Source: Novosphingobium jiangmenense (lineage in GTDB: Bacteria; Pseudomonadota; Alphaproteobacteria; Sphingomonadales; Sphingomonadaceae). From it: a stretch of 64,000 bases of DNA. The stretch is from NCBI RefSeq assembly GCF_015694345.1, contig NZ_JADQDC010000004.1:1-64000 (forward strand), read 5' to 3'. Shown here piece after piece: positions 57,015 to 64,000 of the stretch (positions are counted from its first letter, which is position 1; each line of letters begins with the position of its first letter). The position numbers and the translations under genes were made by a program. Under the pieces are notes generated by a model. That model did not search any database. It had not been told where the DNA came from and saw nothing but the letters and a program-made list of their open reading frames with translations.

Positions 57015-57461
57015 ATGACGAAGGTTCTTGCCGCGGCATCGGCCGGCGGCCATTGGGAGCAGATGATGCTGCTTCGCCCGATGCTCGAGCAGTTTGACGT
57101 CCACTTCGCCACGACGCACCCCGACCTGCCCAAGCGCGCCGGGATCACGAACGCGACAATCCTGCCAGACTGCAACCAGAACCAGCCGCTCAAGTCGCTG
57201 ATGTGCCTTGTTGCGGCGGCCCGGCTCGTGCTGCGCTTCCGGCCAGACGTGGTGATCTCGACCGGGGCCGCGCCGGGCTTCTTCTGCATTGCGCTGGCCC
57301 GCCTGATCGGCGCGCGGACGCTGTGGATCGACAGCGTCGCCAATGCCGAGCAGCTTTCGATGTGCGGCAAGCTTTCCCGCATCTTCTCGACGCGGTGCAT
57401 CACCCAATGGGAACACCTCGAGCGCGATGGTCGCCCCGGCTTTGCAGGGAGCCTGCTGTGA
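57015..57461 (+). CDS. pssD: PssD/Alg14-like glycosyltransferase subunit
   Basis: A 148-residue protein matching the membrane-anchoring half of Alg13/14-type transferases: VLAAASAGGHWEQMMLL at the start and RPDVVISTGAAPGFFCIALA. In rhizobia, PssD and PssE form one glucuronosyltransferase. GGAG lies seven bases before the ATG. It overlaps pssE by four bases. Confidence 0.88.
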   Translation: MTKVLAAASAGGHWEQMMLLRPMLEQFDVHFATTHPDLPKRAGITNATILPDCNQNQPLKSLMCLVAAARLVLRFRPDVVISTGAAPGFFCIALARLIGARTLWIDSVANAEQLSMCGKLSRIFSTRCITQWEHLERDGRPGFAGSLL

Positions 57462-57946
57462 TTCTGGTAACCGTCGGCATGCAGCTGGGCTTCGATCGCC
57501 TGATCAGGGCGATGGACGAGATCGCGCCGGAACTCGGCATGCCGGTCATCGCCCAGACCGGCAAGGGCACCTACCAGGCGCGCAACATCAAGACGCTGGA
57601 AAGCATCGCGCCGAGCGAGTTCGACAAGCTGATTCGCGAAACGCGTCTCCTGGTCGCGCACGCCGGGATCGGCACGGTGCTGACCGCGCAGAAGTTCGGC
57701 AAGCCTCTGGTACTGTTCCCGCGCCGTGCCAGCTTCGGCGAACACCGCAACGACCACCAGCTGGCTACGGTTGGCCAGCTTGACGGACGTCCCGGCATCG
57801 GCGTTGCTTACGAGGAAGCGGACCTTCGCGCCGCGATTGCCAAGGGGCTGGAGAGCGAGATGGGCGGGGTCGCCTCGGATCTGGCGGAACGGCGTTCGCG
57901 CCTGACTGCTGCGGTGGAACGTTTTATCCGGTCAGGCGAGATCTGA
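57458..57946 (+). CDS. pssE: PssE/Alg13-like glycosyltransferase subunit
   Basis: A 162-residue protein with the nucleotide-sugar half of the Alg13/14 enzyme (ILVTVGMQLGFDRLI, VAHAGIGTVLTAQKFGKPLVLFPR). The GTG start at 57458 overlaps the PssD stop codon, as expected for a two-subunit enzyme. The sugar added is unknown; glucuronic acid is suggested by homology to rhizobial PssDE. Confidence 0.88.
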   Translation: MILVTVGMQLGFDRLIRAMDEIAPELGMPVIAQTGKGTYQARNIKTLESIAPSEFDKLIRETRLLVAHAGIGTVLTAQKFGKPLVLFPRRASFGEHRNDHQLATVGQLDGRPGIGVAYEEADLRAAIAKGLESEMGGVASDLAERRSRLTAAVERFIRSGEI

Positions 57947-58534
57947 ATGCTTGCGTCGGCCACCCTGTCGCGCCCGTGTCCGCAACGACACGAGATAATG
58001 GCGCGACAAGCCGAGGACGGCCAGGGTCGATCCGATATCGACAATCCAGTTGAGGCGCGGCCCCCGGTACAGCACGCTATCGATGATGTGCATCGAGACC
58101 ATGCGCAGGGCGACGAGCATCAGCATCGCGCCGCAACTGATCACCGCGAGCAGGGTGATCCGCGAAAGGCCGGGACGTTGCAGGATGCCGCTGCGCCAGG
58201 TCCATACGGCGCCGGCCATTGCCGAAAGCGATGCGACCACGACGAGGATCGCCGCAGTGATAGACTGGATGTCCCATCGATCATCGTAGGCACGCTCGGC
58301 GCGGAGCTCTCCCCGCATTGCTGCGCGCAGGGCTTCTTCGAGGCCGAGCTGGCGCGACACTGCCAGCAGCAGGAAAAGAACACCGGCGAACAGCCAGACC
58401 CGCGCATGCCACTGTGGCAGGCCCATTCCGGCAGTCGCTTCGCGTGCCGCAAGCATGCTGCGCAGCGCGGAAAGCGCGGCAACGAGGTAGAGCATCACGG
58501 CAATGCCGCCGAGAATACCGGACGAATACGACAT
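57932..58534 (-). CDS. Polytopic membrane protein, unknown
   Basis: A 200-residue protein with about five hydrophobic segments. No family is recognised. The ATG at 58532-58534 (MSYSSGILGG) is used; a TTG three codons earlier lies nearer a GAGGA sequence. It ends 15 bases inside pssE and is divergent from the Wza-like gene. Confidence 0.65.
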   Translation of the reverse strand: MSYSSGILGGIAVMLYLVAALSALRSMLAAREATAGMGLPQWHARVWLFAGVLFLLLAVSRQLGLEEALRAAMRGELRAERAYDDRWDIQSITAAILVVVASLSAMAGAVWTWRSGILQRPGLSRITLLAVISCGAMLMLVALRMVSMHIIDSVLYRGPRLNWIVDIGSTLAVLGLSRHYLVSLRTRARQGGRRKHSDLA

Positions 58535-58613
58535 CTTGAACAACGTTCCTCAACGCGTAGAATGCTGCAGCGCAGCACAAGTTTTCCGAGCAGTAGCCAT
58601 GAGACTTTTTTAC

Positions 58614-58649
58614 GCGCCCGCAAGTCCATTTGGCCCTGGTTGCGGGCGC
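58614..58649. promoter_or_regulatory. Perfect inverted repeat in the divergent promoter region
   Basis: GCGCCCGCAA (58614-58623) and TTGCGGGCGC (58640-58649) pair over 10 bp with a 16-base spacer. It lies between the membrane gene at 57932 and the Wza-like gene at 58826. No T-run follows on either strand, so it is not a standard terminator. Confidence 0.45.
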
Positions 58650-58825
58650 AAGGCCACAACCCGGCCCAAAACTCGGGTCCGAGGTTAATAAATGCATAAC
58701 AAACTGTCCAGAACACGCGAAAATTGCCGTCCCGCGCCATCTGGCCGGCCCTTGCGCTCGCAAGATGCGGGGGTTATGCCGAGAATACTTATTTCCCAGA
58801 CAGGTCTCGCAAGGTGAAAGCAGGC

Positions 58826-59542
58826 ATGAACAAGACAATGGCTCGCTGCACTGCAAGGACCGCTTTGGCAGGTGCGCTGGCACTGACGATCGCCGGTTGC
58901 AGCACCGGCCCGGTGGCAAAAGTCGGCCTGGTCGATCAGACTCCCTCGGCGGAACTTGGCCAGCAGGATTATTCCGGGATCGAATCATCGACCTACACGC
59001 TGCGCCCTTCGGACGTCGTATCGGTCATCGTATTCCGCGAACCGGACCTCTCGGTCGAGAACATCCCTGTTGGCGCCGACGGCATGCTTTCGCTGCCGCT
59101 GCTCGGCTCCATCAAGGTGGACGGGATGACCACGCGCGATCTCGAGCGCACGGTGGCAGAGCGGCTTGCCAAAGGTGATCTCGTGGACCCGAAGGTCTCG
59201 GTCAACGTGATGCAGTTCGGCTCCCATGTCGTGACCGTCGAGGGATCGGTCGAAAAGCCCGGCATGTATCCGTTCAAGCCGGGCACGCGTCTTTCGGGCG
59301 CCATCGCCCTGGCCAACGGCCTGAAACGCGAAGCAAAGCTGAAGGAAGTGGCAATCTTCCGTCAGACTGCGCGCGGCATGGCAGTTGCGAAGTTCGATTA
59401 CGGCGCAGTCCGGTCGGGCACGATGCTTGATCCGATCCTGATGCCGACCGATCGCGTCGTCGTCGGCACTTCGGGCCTCTCGCTGTTCTGGCAGGACCTG
59501 ATCAAGACCCTGCCCGCCTTCGCCTTGTTTACCAACATCTGA
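58826..59542 (+). CDS. Polysaccharide export lipoprotein (Wza-like)
   Basis: A 238-residue outer-membrane polysaccharide export protein. The lipobox is IAGC (Cys25). A Poly_export domain follows (YTLRPSDVVSVIVFREPDLS, DGMLSLPLLG) and then an SLBB part (VTVEGSVEKPGMYP). It forms the channel partner of the Wzc kinase encoded next. The ATG at 58826 is used; a GTG four codons earlier is possible. Confidence 0.93.
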   Translation: MNKTMARCTARTALAGALALTIAGCSTGPVAKVGLVDQTPSAELGQQDYSGIESSTYTLRPSDVVSVIVFREPDLSVENIPVGADGMLSLPLLGSIKVDGMTTRDLERTVAERLAKGDLVDPKVSVNVMQFGSHVVTVEGSVEKPGMYPFKPGTRLSGAIALANGLKREAKLKEVAIFRQTARGMAVAKFDYGAVRSGTMLDPILMPTDRVVVGTSGLSLFWQDLIKTLPAFALFTNI

Positions 59543-59639
59543 TGAGCCGAGCCGACTCGCCTGAAACCTGCGCCCACCGCCTTGCGGCGACAATGCGCCG
59601 GTCCGGCAAGGACGGATTCTGGAAAAGGTATTATCCTGC

Positions 59640-61829
59640 ATGACCACTGCCCTTCAAAGCCGCTCTTACCCGGAGCATGCGCTGCTTGATGACGGTGAAA
59701 TGGGCGGTGGGCTGAGCAGCATGCTGAGCCTCTCTACGATCCGAGGCATAGTCTATCGCCAGCGGTTCATGCTGATCGGCATCATCACGCTGGCACTGGT
59801 CGCGGCGCTGGTCATCACCCTGCTGACCCGGCCGCTCTACAGTGCGTCCACCACGGTCCGCATCGATCCGCTGACAAGCAACATCGTCGACGGCCAGAAC
59901 CTCGAACCCGAGGTGCCGGTCAACGAAATCGACCGCTACATGCAGACGCAGGCGACAGTCATCACCAGCCGCCGCATTGCCTATCAGGTGGTCGACACCC
60001 GCAAGCTCGACACGCGCGAGGACTTCCTGGGCGACTTCGCGACCAAGCGTCCCGACGGGATGAGCGACAAGGACTGGAAGCACGAGCGGCGAGAGGCTGC
60101 CGCAGGGATGGTCCAAGGTGGCGTCAAGGTTGACGTTCCGATGGAAAACCGGGTGATCACCATCACCTACACCTCTCCCAGCGCGAAGCTGGCAGCGGAA
60201 GTTGCCAACGCAGTGGCCGATGTGTTCGTGCAGGAAGACCTGCGCCGTGCGCTGGAAACCAACGTCTATGCGCAGAACTACCTGAAGGGCCAGATCGAGA
60301 AGCTGCAGCGCAGCGTCCAGAACGCCGAAGAAGCAGCGAACGCCTACGCAAAAGCCAACGGTATTGTTGCACAGGCGCCGATGGCCTCGTCGGCAACGGA
60401 CGGTGATACGTCGCAGACGGTCACGGTGGCGACCCTTGCCACCGTGAATGAAACCTATACCGCCGCCCGCACCAAGCGCATTGCCGCCGAACAGCGCTGG
60501 AACGCCGTCTCGGGCGTGCCTGCGGGGCAACTGCCGGAAGTGCAGCAGAACAATGCGATTCAGGGGATGATTGCGGAGCGCTCGAAGGCGATCACCGAGC
60601 TTTCGCAGCTGCGCCAGCGTTATGGCGAAAGCTACCCCCGGCTTCGCGAGCTGAATGCGCAGGTTTCATCGCTGACCACCCAGATCAACAAGGCCAGCAA
60701 CGACATCAAGAGCGCCATCCGCGACGACTACACGATCGCCCTGCGCCAGGAGCAGGCGCTGGAAGGCGAACTCAACAAGGTTTCGGGCAAGACGCTCGAC
60801 GAGCAGGATCGCCGGGTGCGTTACAACATGCTCGATCGCGAGGCGACCGCGCAGCGCACACAGCTGGCATCGCTGCTTACCCGCTACAACGAGATCTCGT
60901 CAGCGGCCAACCTCAAGCCCGGCACCAGCTCGAAGCTTGATGCGGCGCAGGTTCCGGGTGGACCGGTTTCGCCCAACCTGCCCAAGAACATGCTGATCGG
61001 CCTGTTCCTCGGCTCGGCCCTGGCCCTGGCCATCGCCGTGCTGCGCGAAGCGTTCGATGATCGCCTGCGCACCACCGAGGACGTCGAGCGCAAGCTCGGC
61101 CTGCCACTGCTCGGTTATACGCCGGACATTTCGGACCGCGACGTGATCGAGGAGATCAACGATCCCTTCAGCATCCTTATGGAAGCCTATTCCTCGATCC
61201 GCTCGTCGATCGACTTTGCGGTGCCGGGCAACCATCGCGTGCTTCAGGTGACCAGTTCGGAGCCATCGGAAGGCAAGTCGCTGACCGCGTCGACCATCGC
61301 CCGCAAGTATGCGCAACTCGGACGCAAGACGCTGCTGATCGACGCCGACTTGCGCAAGCCGTCATTGTTCGCGCTGTTCGGCACGACCCGCCCGAAGAGC
61401 GGCTTCGTCGAAGTGCTACTTGGCGACGTGCGGTTTGAGGATGCGCTGATCCCGAACACGCCCGAGAATCTGGATGTGCTTCCCGTTGCCCCTTCGAAGG
61501 TCAACCCGGTGGAACTGCTTTCGTCGCAGGTGCTGACCGACTTCGTCGAGAAGTATCGCGAACAGTATTCGCTGATCATCTTCGACTCGGTGCCGGTGAT
61601 GGGCCTTGCCGACGCTCCGCTGCTGTCGCGCATTGCCGATGCGACCGTGTTCATCGTCGAAGCCAACCGCGCCCATTACGGTCAGGCCAAGACGGCGGTT
61701 CGACGCCTGATGAGCGCCGGCGCGCGGATGGCCGGCGTGGTGCTGACCAAGTATCGCGCCGCCGAGGCCGGCATGTCCTACGACTACCACTACCAGTACT
61801 ACGCCTACGGCGAACGTTCGAAGGACTGA
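59640..61829 (+). CDS. Polysaccharide co-polymerase with tyrosine autokinase domain (Wzc-like)
   Basis: A 729-residue inner-membrane protein. A Wzz domain lies between two membrane segments (about 45-65 and 440-465) and holds a long coiled-coil loop. The cytosolic BY-kinase has Walker A EPSEGKS (K546), Walker A' LIDADLRKPS and Walker B LIIFDSVPV. Six tyrosines fill the C-terminal 16 residues (Y714 to Y723), the autophosphorylation cluster. It controls polymer length and export with the Wza-like protein. Confidence 0.95.
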   Translation: MTTALQSRSYPEHALLDDGEMGGGLSSMLSLSTIRGIVYRQRFMLIGIITLALVAALVITLLTRPLYSASTTVRIDPLTSNIVDGQNLEPEVPVNEIDRYMQTQATVITSRRIAYQVVDTRKLDTREDFLGDFATKRPDGMSDKDWKHERREAAAGMVQGGVKVDVPMENRVITITYTSPSAKLAAEVANAVADVFVQEDLRRALETNVYAQNYLKGQIEKLQRSVQNAEEAANAYAKANGIVAQAPMASSATDGDTSQTVTVATLATVNETYTAARTKRIAAEQRWNAVSGVPAGQLPEVQQNNAIQGMIAERSKAITELSQLRQRYGESYPRLRELNAQVSSLTTQINKASNDIKSAIRDDYTIALRQEQALEGELNKVSGKTLDEQDRRVRYNMLDREATAQRTQLASLLTRYNEISSAANLKPGTSSKLDAAQVPGGPVSPNLPKNMLIGLFLGSALALAIAVLREAFDDRLRTTEDVERKLGLPLLGYTPDISDRDVIEEINDPFSILMEAYSSIRSSIDFAVPGNHRVLQVTSSEPSEGKSLTASTIARKYAQLGRKTLLIDADLRKPSLFALFGTTRPKSGFVEVLLGDVRFEDALIPNTPENLDVLPVAPSKVNPVELLSSQVLTDFVEKYREQYSLIIFDSVPVMGLADAPLLSRIADATVFIVEANRAHYGQAKTAVRRLMSAGARMAGVVLTKYRAAEAGMSYDYHYQYYAYGERSKD

Positions 61830-61855
61830 CGTACCGGCGAAGGCTGACGACCAAG

Positions 61856-61887
61856 GGCCCGCGCAGACCGACCGGTTTGCGCGGGCC
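61856..61887 (+). terminator. Rho-independent terminator after the tyrosine kinase gene
   Basis: GGCCCGCGCA (61856-61865) and TGCGCGGGCC (61878-61887) form a perfect 10-bp stem followed by TTTCC. It ends the polysaccharide transcript. Confidence 0.8.
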
Positions 61888-62055
61888 TTTCCGTTGGCGC
61901 GCTCCTTCTCGCAGTCAGGCGTTGCGGGTCTTTGGCTGTGCTTCTCGGGCAGAGCGGAATCCGGAGGTCGGCCGGAAAGCGGTGGACTCGCAGGCTCATG
62001 CGCTCCACCGTCGAGGCGTAAGCGACAAATCACTTCAGCAACTCGGAATGGGAAA

Positions 62056-62132
62056 TGGCGCACCCGACAGGATTCGAACCTGTGGCCTTTGCCTTCGGAG
62101 GGCAACGCTCTATCCAGCTGAGCTACGGGTGC
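62056..62132 (-). tRNA. tRNA-Arg, anticodon CCG
   Basis: A 77-base cloverleaf on the minus strand including an encoded CCA end. The acceptor stem is GCACCCG with CGGGTGC, the D arm GCTC/GAGC, the anticodon stem TTGCC/GGCAA with loop CTCCGAA, and the T arm ACAGG TTCGAAT CCTGT. The anticodon CCG reads CGG. Confidence 0.97.
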
Positions 62133-62250
62133 AGGGCCGAGACGGCACCTAGCAGCGCCTTGGCGGCCTTGCCAGCGATTTTCGCGTCGATCTGCCTCGC
62201 GGCATCCGGCTTAGCGATTTGGGAACCTGTTGCAGGCTAGGCCGGGGGGC

Positions 62251-62667
62251 ATGAACGGGATCCCGACGTCCACGAACGATTCGCGCAGCGCACCGCCGCC
62301 GCAGGCAGGTCGGGTGGAATTTGGCCATGCGGCGGGCAACGCGATGTCGATGAAATGGTCGGCATTGCATGATGCCGCCGCTCTGGTCTGCACCCTGGCC
62401 GGACTTCAGCCGGAGATGCGCAAGCCCGATGTGCGAAACTTCCCGGCGATCATGCGCGACACCGGCGGCTGGCGCTACGATCTGGCCAAGCAGGGCGTGG
62501 ACGATCTGGCGTCGATCATGGAACCGGGGCTCGCAGCCTTGTTGGCGGTCTCGGCCCGCGGGCAATCCCCTCGACCGGCGGCCGCGGCACTATGGCAGGA
62601 GTTCGTTGCGTCGCGGGCCGCGTTGCTTGCACTGGTGCCGCCTCTGGGCATCAAGCGGCGGGCCTGA
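62251..62667 (+). CDS. Conserved-looking small protein, unknown
   Basis: A 138-residue protein with a helical core (MKWSALHDAAALVCTLAGL, LASIMEPGLAALLAVS) and no signal peptide. GGGGGG precedes the ATG at 62251. No family is recognised. It converges on mmcB, 12 bases away. Confidence 0.6.
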   Translation: MNGIPTSTNDSRSAPPPQAGRVEFGHAAGNAMSMKWSALHDAAALVCTLAGLQPEMRKPDVRNFPAIMRDTGGWRYDLAKQGVDDLASIMEPGLAALLAVSARGQSPRPAAAALWQEFVASRAALLALVPPLGIKRRA

Positions 62668-62679
62668 ACTCCCTCCCGT

Positions 62680-63168
62680 TCAACCACCCCAGGTGGCGCA
62701 GTGCGGATCAAGGCCGACCAGCTGGCGCCGCAGCGAAGCACGGGCAAGACGTTCGACTTCAGCCTTGCGGCGAGCGGCGGCGAGCGGGATAGTTGGCGCC
62801 GGGCGCAGAATCTCGGCATCGTAGCCATCGGCGACGATCACGCCGCAGGCATGGGGCAGAAAGTCTTCGGTTTCGAGAACGGCGCGATCGAGATGCGGGG
62901 CAAGGCCCCAGTAGAACCGGTCGCAATGGTCGAGATAATCGGTCCACTTGCCATCGCCGAGGAGATCGGCGCGGCTGACCTTGATCTCGACGATCACGAC
63001 TTGCCCTTTGGCATCGATCCCCATCAGGTCTGCACGCCTGCCCGAGCGCAAGGGCATTTCGGGCAGGCACCAGATATCGTTGCGCGCGAACAGGCGGCAG
63101 ATGCCGCGCGCCACGGCGCGGGCTTCGCGTTCGATCACGTCAGGAGCAGTGGCGGCCGATTCGATCAT
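62680..63168 (-). CDS. mmcB: MmcB-family DNA repair protein
   Basis: A 162-residue protein with a PD-(D/E)XK-type nuclease core: E37, D47 in RRADLMGID, then E61 and K63 in VVIVEIKVS. MmcB in Caulobacter is SOS-induced and aids mitomycin C resistance. An SOS-type box directly upstream (63181-63195) supports the same regulation here. Confidence 0.88.
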   Translation of the reverse strand: MIESAATAPDVIEREARAVARGICRLFARNDIWCLPEMPLRSGRRADLMGIDAKGQVVIVEIKVSRADLLGDGKWTDYLDHCDRFYWGLAPHLDRAVLETEDFLPHACGVIVADGYDAEILRPAPTIPLAAARRKAEVERLARASLRRQLVGLDPHCATWGG

Positions 63169-63180
63169 GCCGCCACTCTA

Positions 63181-63195
63181 GAACAAATGTCGAAC
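63181..63195 (-). promoter_or_regulatory. SOS (LexA) box of mmcB
   Basis: Read on the minus strand the site is GTTCGACATTTGTTC, matching the alphaproteobacterial LexA consensus GTTC-N7-GTTC. It lies 13 bases upstream of the mmcB start codon. Confidence 0.85.
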
Positions 63196-63205
63196 GCGTA
63201 AAGCC

Positions 63206-63784
63206 TCAGAAGATGCCGAGGGTCTGCACAAACAGCCAGACGCCCGTCGCAACGAGCAGGGCGGCGGCAATCATGCGCACGACATCCAGGGGCACACGCT
63301 TGATCAGTTCGTTGCCGAAGAACACTGCGGGCACGTTGGCGATCATCATGCCGAGCGTCGTCCCCATCGTCACCGCGATGGCGTCGTTGAAGCGCGCGCC
63401 TAGCGCGATCGTGGCGATCTGCGTCTTGTCTCCCATCTCGACGATGAAGAAGGCGACCAGCGTGGTGAGGAAGGCACCGTGGCGCGAGGGCTTGGGCGCT
63501 TCGTCCTCGTCCATCTTGTCGGGAACCAGCGTCCACAGACCCATGGCGACAAAGCCCATGGCCACGGCATAGCGGAACCACTGCCCATCGAGATAGGCGG
63601 CGGCGGTTGCGCCGAGCAGCGCGGCGAGGAAGTGGTTGGCGAGCGTTGCGCTGAGGATACCGAGCACGATCGGCAGCGGGCGCTTGAAGCGCGTGGCGAG
63701 GATGATCGCAAGGAGCTGCGTCTTGTCGCCGATTTCGGCGAGCGCAACGATCGCGGTGGAGGTGGTGAGAGCTTCGAACATCAT
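63206..63784 (-). CDS. TMEM165/GDT1 family cation (manganese) exporter
   Basis: A 192-residue membrane protein with six helices in two repeats, each with the ExGDKT motif: EIGDKTQ (17-23) and EMGDKTQ (about 115-121). Bacterial members export Mn2+. A manganese riboswitch of the yybP-ykoY class lies directly upstream, which supports the substrate. Confidence 0.93.
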   Translation of the reverse strand: MMFEALTTSTAIVALAEIGDKTQLLAIILATRFKRPLPIVLGILSATLANHFLAALLGATAAAYLDGQWFRYAVAMGFVAMGLWTLVPDKMDEDEAPKPSRHGAFLTTLVAFFIVEMGDKTQIATIALGARFNDAIAVTMGTTLGMMIANVPAVFFGNELIKRVPLDVVRMIAAALLVATGVWLFVQTLGIF

Positions 63785-63792
63785 GATTTCCG

Positions 63793-63843
63793 GGGCCGGG
63801 CGGAGCGATCAGGCCAACGACAACGTGCCCCTCCGCCCGGCCC
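63793..63843 (-). promoter_or_regulatory. Expression-platform hairpin before the GDT1-type gene
   Basis: GGGCCGGGCGGAG (63793-63805) and CTCCGCCCGGCCC (63831-63843) form a perfect 13-bp stem. It begins eight bases from the start codon, between the riboswitch and the gene, where it could hide the ribosome binding site or pause transcription. Confidence 0.6.
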
Positions 63844-63859
63844 GGACGATGGGTTCGCT

Positions 63860-63972
63860 GTCATTGGTCTCGCCCGGAGGACCAGAAAGGTCCTGCCGCC
63901 TGCGCCATGGCCTCTCGACCAAGCATGTTGACGCTGAGGGCCGCGAAACGCGGTGGCTACTCCCCAAGTGAC
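63860..63972 (-). ncRNA. yybP-ykoY manganese riboswitch
   Basis: On the minus strand the element opens with GTCACTTGGGGAGTAGCC, containing the class-defining GGGGAGTAG. It includes GCGTCAACAT and ends GAGACCAATGAC. The ends pair as GTCA(C)TTGG with CCAATGAC, forming the P1 helix. This class binds Mn2+ and turns on manganese exporters, and it sits directly upstream of a GDT1-type gene. Confidence 0.9.
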
Positions 63973-64000
63973 GTGAGAGGGCCGTTAGCTGCGTATGGTG

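Overview
The window is GC-rich, densely packed chromosomal DNA of an alphaproteobacterium. It most likely comes from the Sphingomonadales, and Novosphingobium or a close relative is the best guess. Pointers are the exosortase-A-associated glycosyltransferase and O-glycosylation ligase, a methionine synthase split into two genes under an ArsR-methyltransferase fusion, an MmcB gene with a GTTC-N7-GTTC SOS box, and the DUF3576-leuS-lptE-holA order. The genus is inferred from gene content recalled from memory, not from a search. There is no phage, plasmid backbone, full insertion sequence or CRISPR array.

Layout. 0-12 kb: central metabolism (start of etfB, sucC, a CysQ-type phosphatase, aldo/keto reductase, OmpA-like lipoprotein, CNNM/CorC protein, gltBD). 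12-18 kb: polysaccharide genes linked to the exosortase-A system, a MaoC hydratase and a GT2 glycosyltransferase. 18-20 kb: an AT-rich patch with a CRP-like palindrome and an atypical response regulator. 20-27 kb: PHB depolymerase, an MsbA-like ABC exporter, uppP, small envelope proteins, phhA, rpmG and a LolA-like protein. 27-28.5 kb: a small HigBA toxin-antitoxin islet. 28.5-34 kb: xth, ribA, three envelope-type unknowns and an SPFH/ribbon-helix-helix/membrane operon. 34-41 kb: DUF465 and TerC proteins, a GIY-YIG nuclease gene enclosed by perfect inverted repeats, recQ, an antiporter and a pair of small paralogues. 41-47 kb: the methionine/one-carbon operon. 47-54 kb: small lipoproteins, phbB, an outer-membrane-type protein, and DUF3576-leuS-lptE-holA. 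54-62 kb: exopolysaccharide priming, transfer and export (sugar transferase, PssD/PssE pair, Wza, Wzc). 62-64 kb: tRNA-Arg(CCG), mmcB with its SOS box, and a TMEM165/GDT1 cation exporter behind a yybP-ykoY manganese riboswitch.

How the parts work together. The met operon joins a SAM-domain ArsR repressor to metF and both halves of MetH, with four-base overlaps between most members and two AT-rich dyads at the promoter. Envelope and polysaccharide genes recur across the window (uppP recycles the lipid carrier; sugar transferase, PssDE, Wza and Wzc build and export polymer; LptE and a LolA-like protein serve the outer membrane). PhaZ and PhbB show a polyhydroxybutyrate cycle. The most interesting signals are the GIY-YIG gene between 21-bp inverted repeats, the SPFH operon with its own dyad, the AT-rich atypical regulator locus, the HigBA islet, and the riboswitch-controlled exporter.
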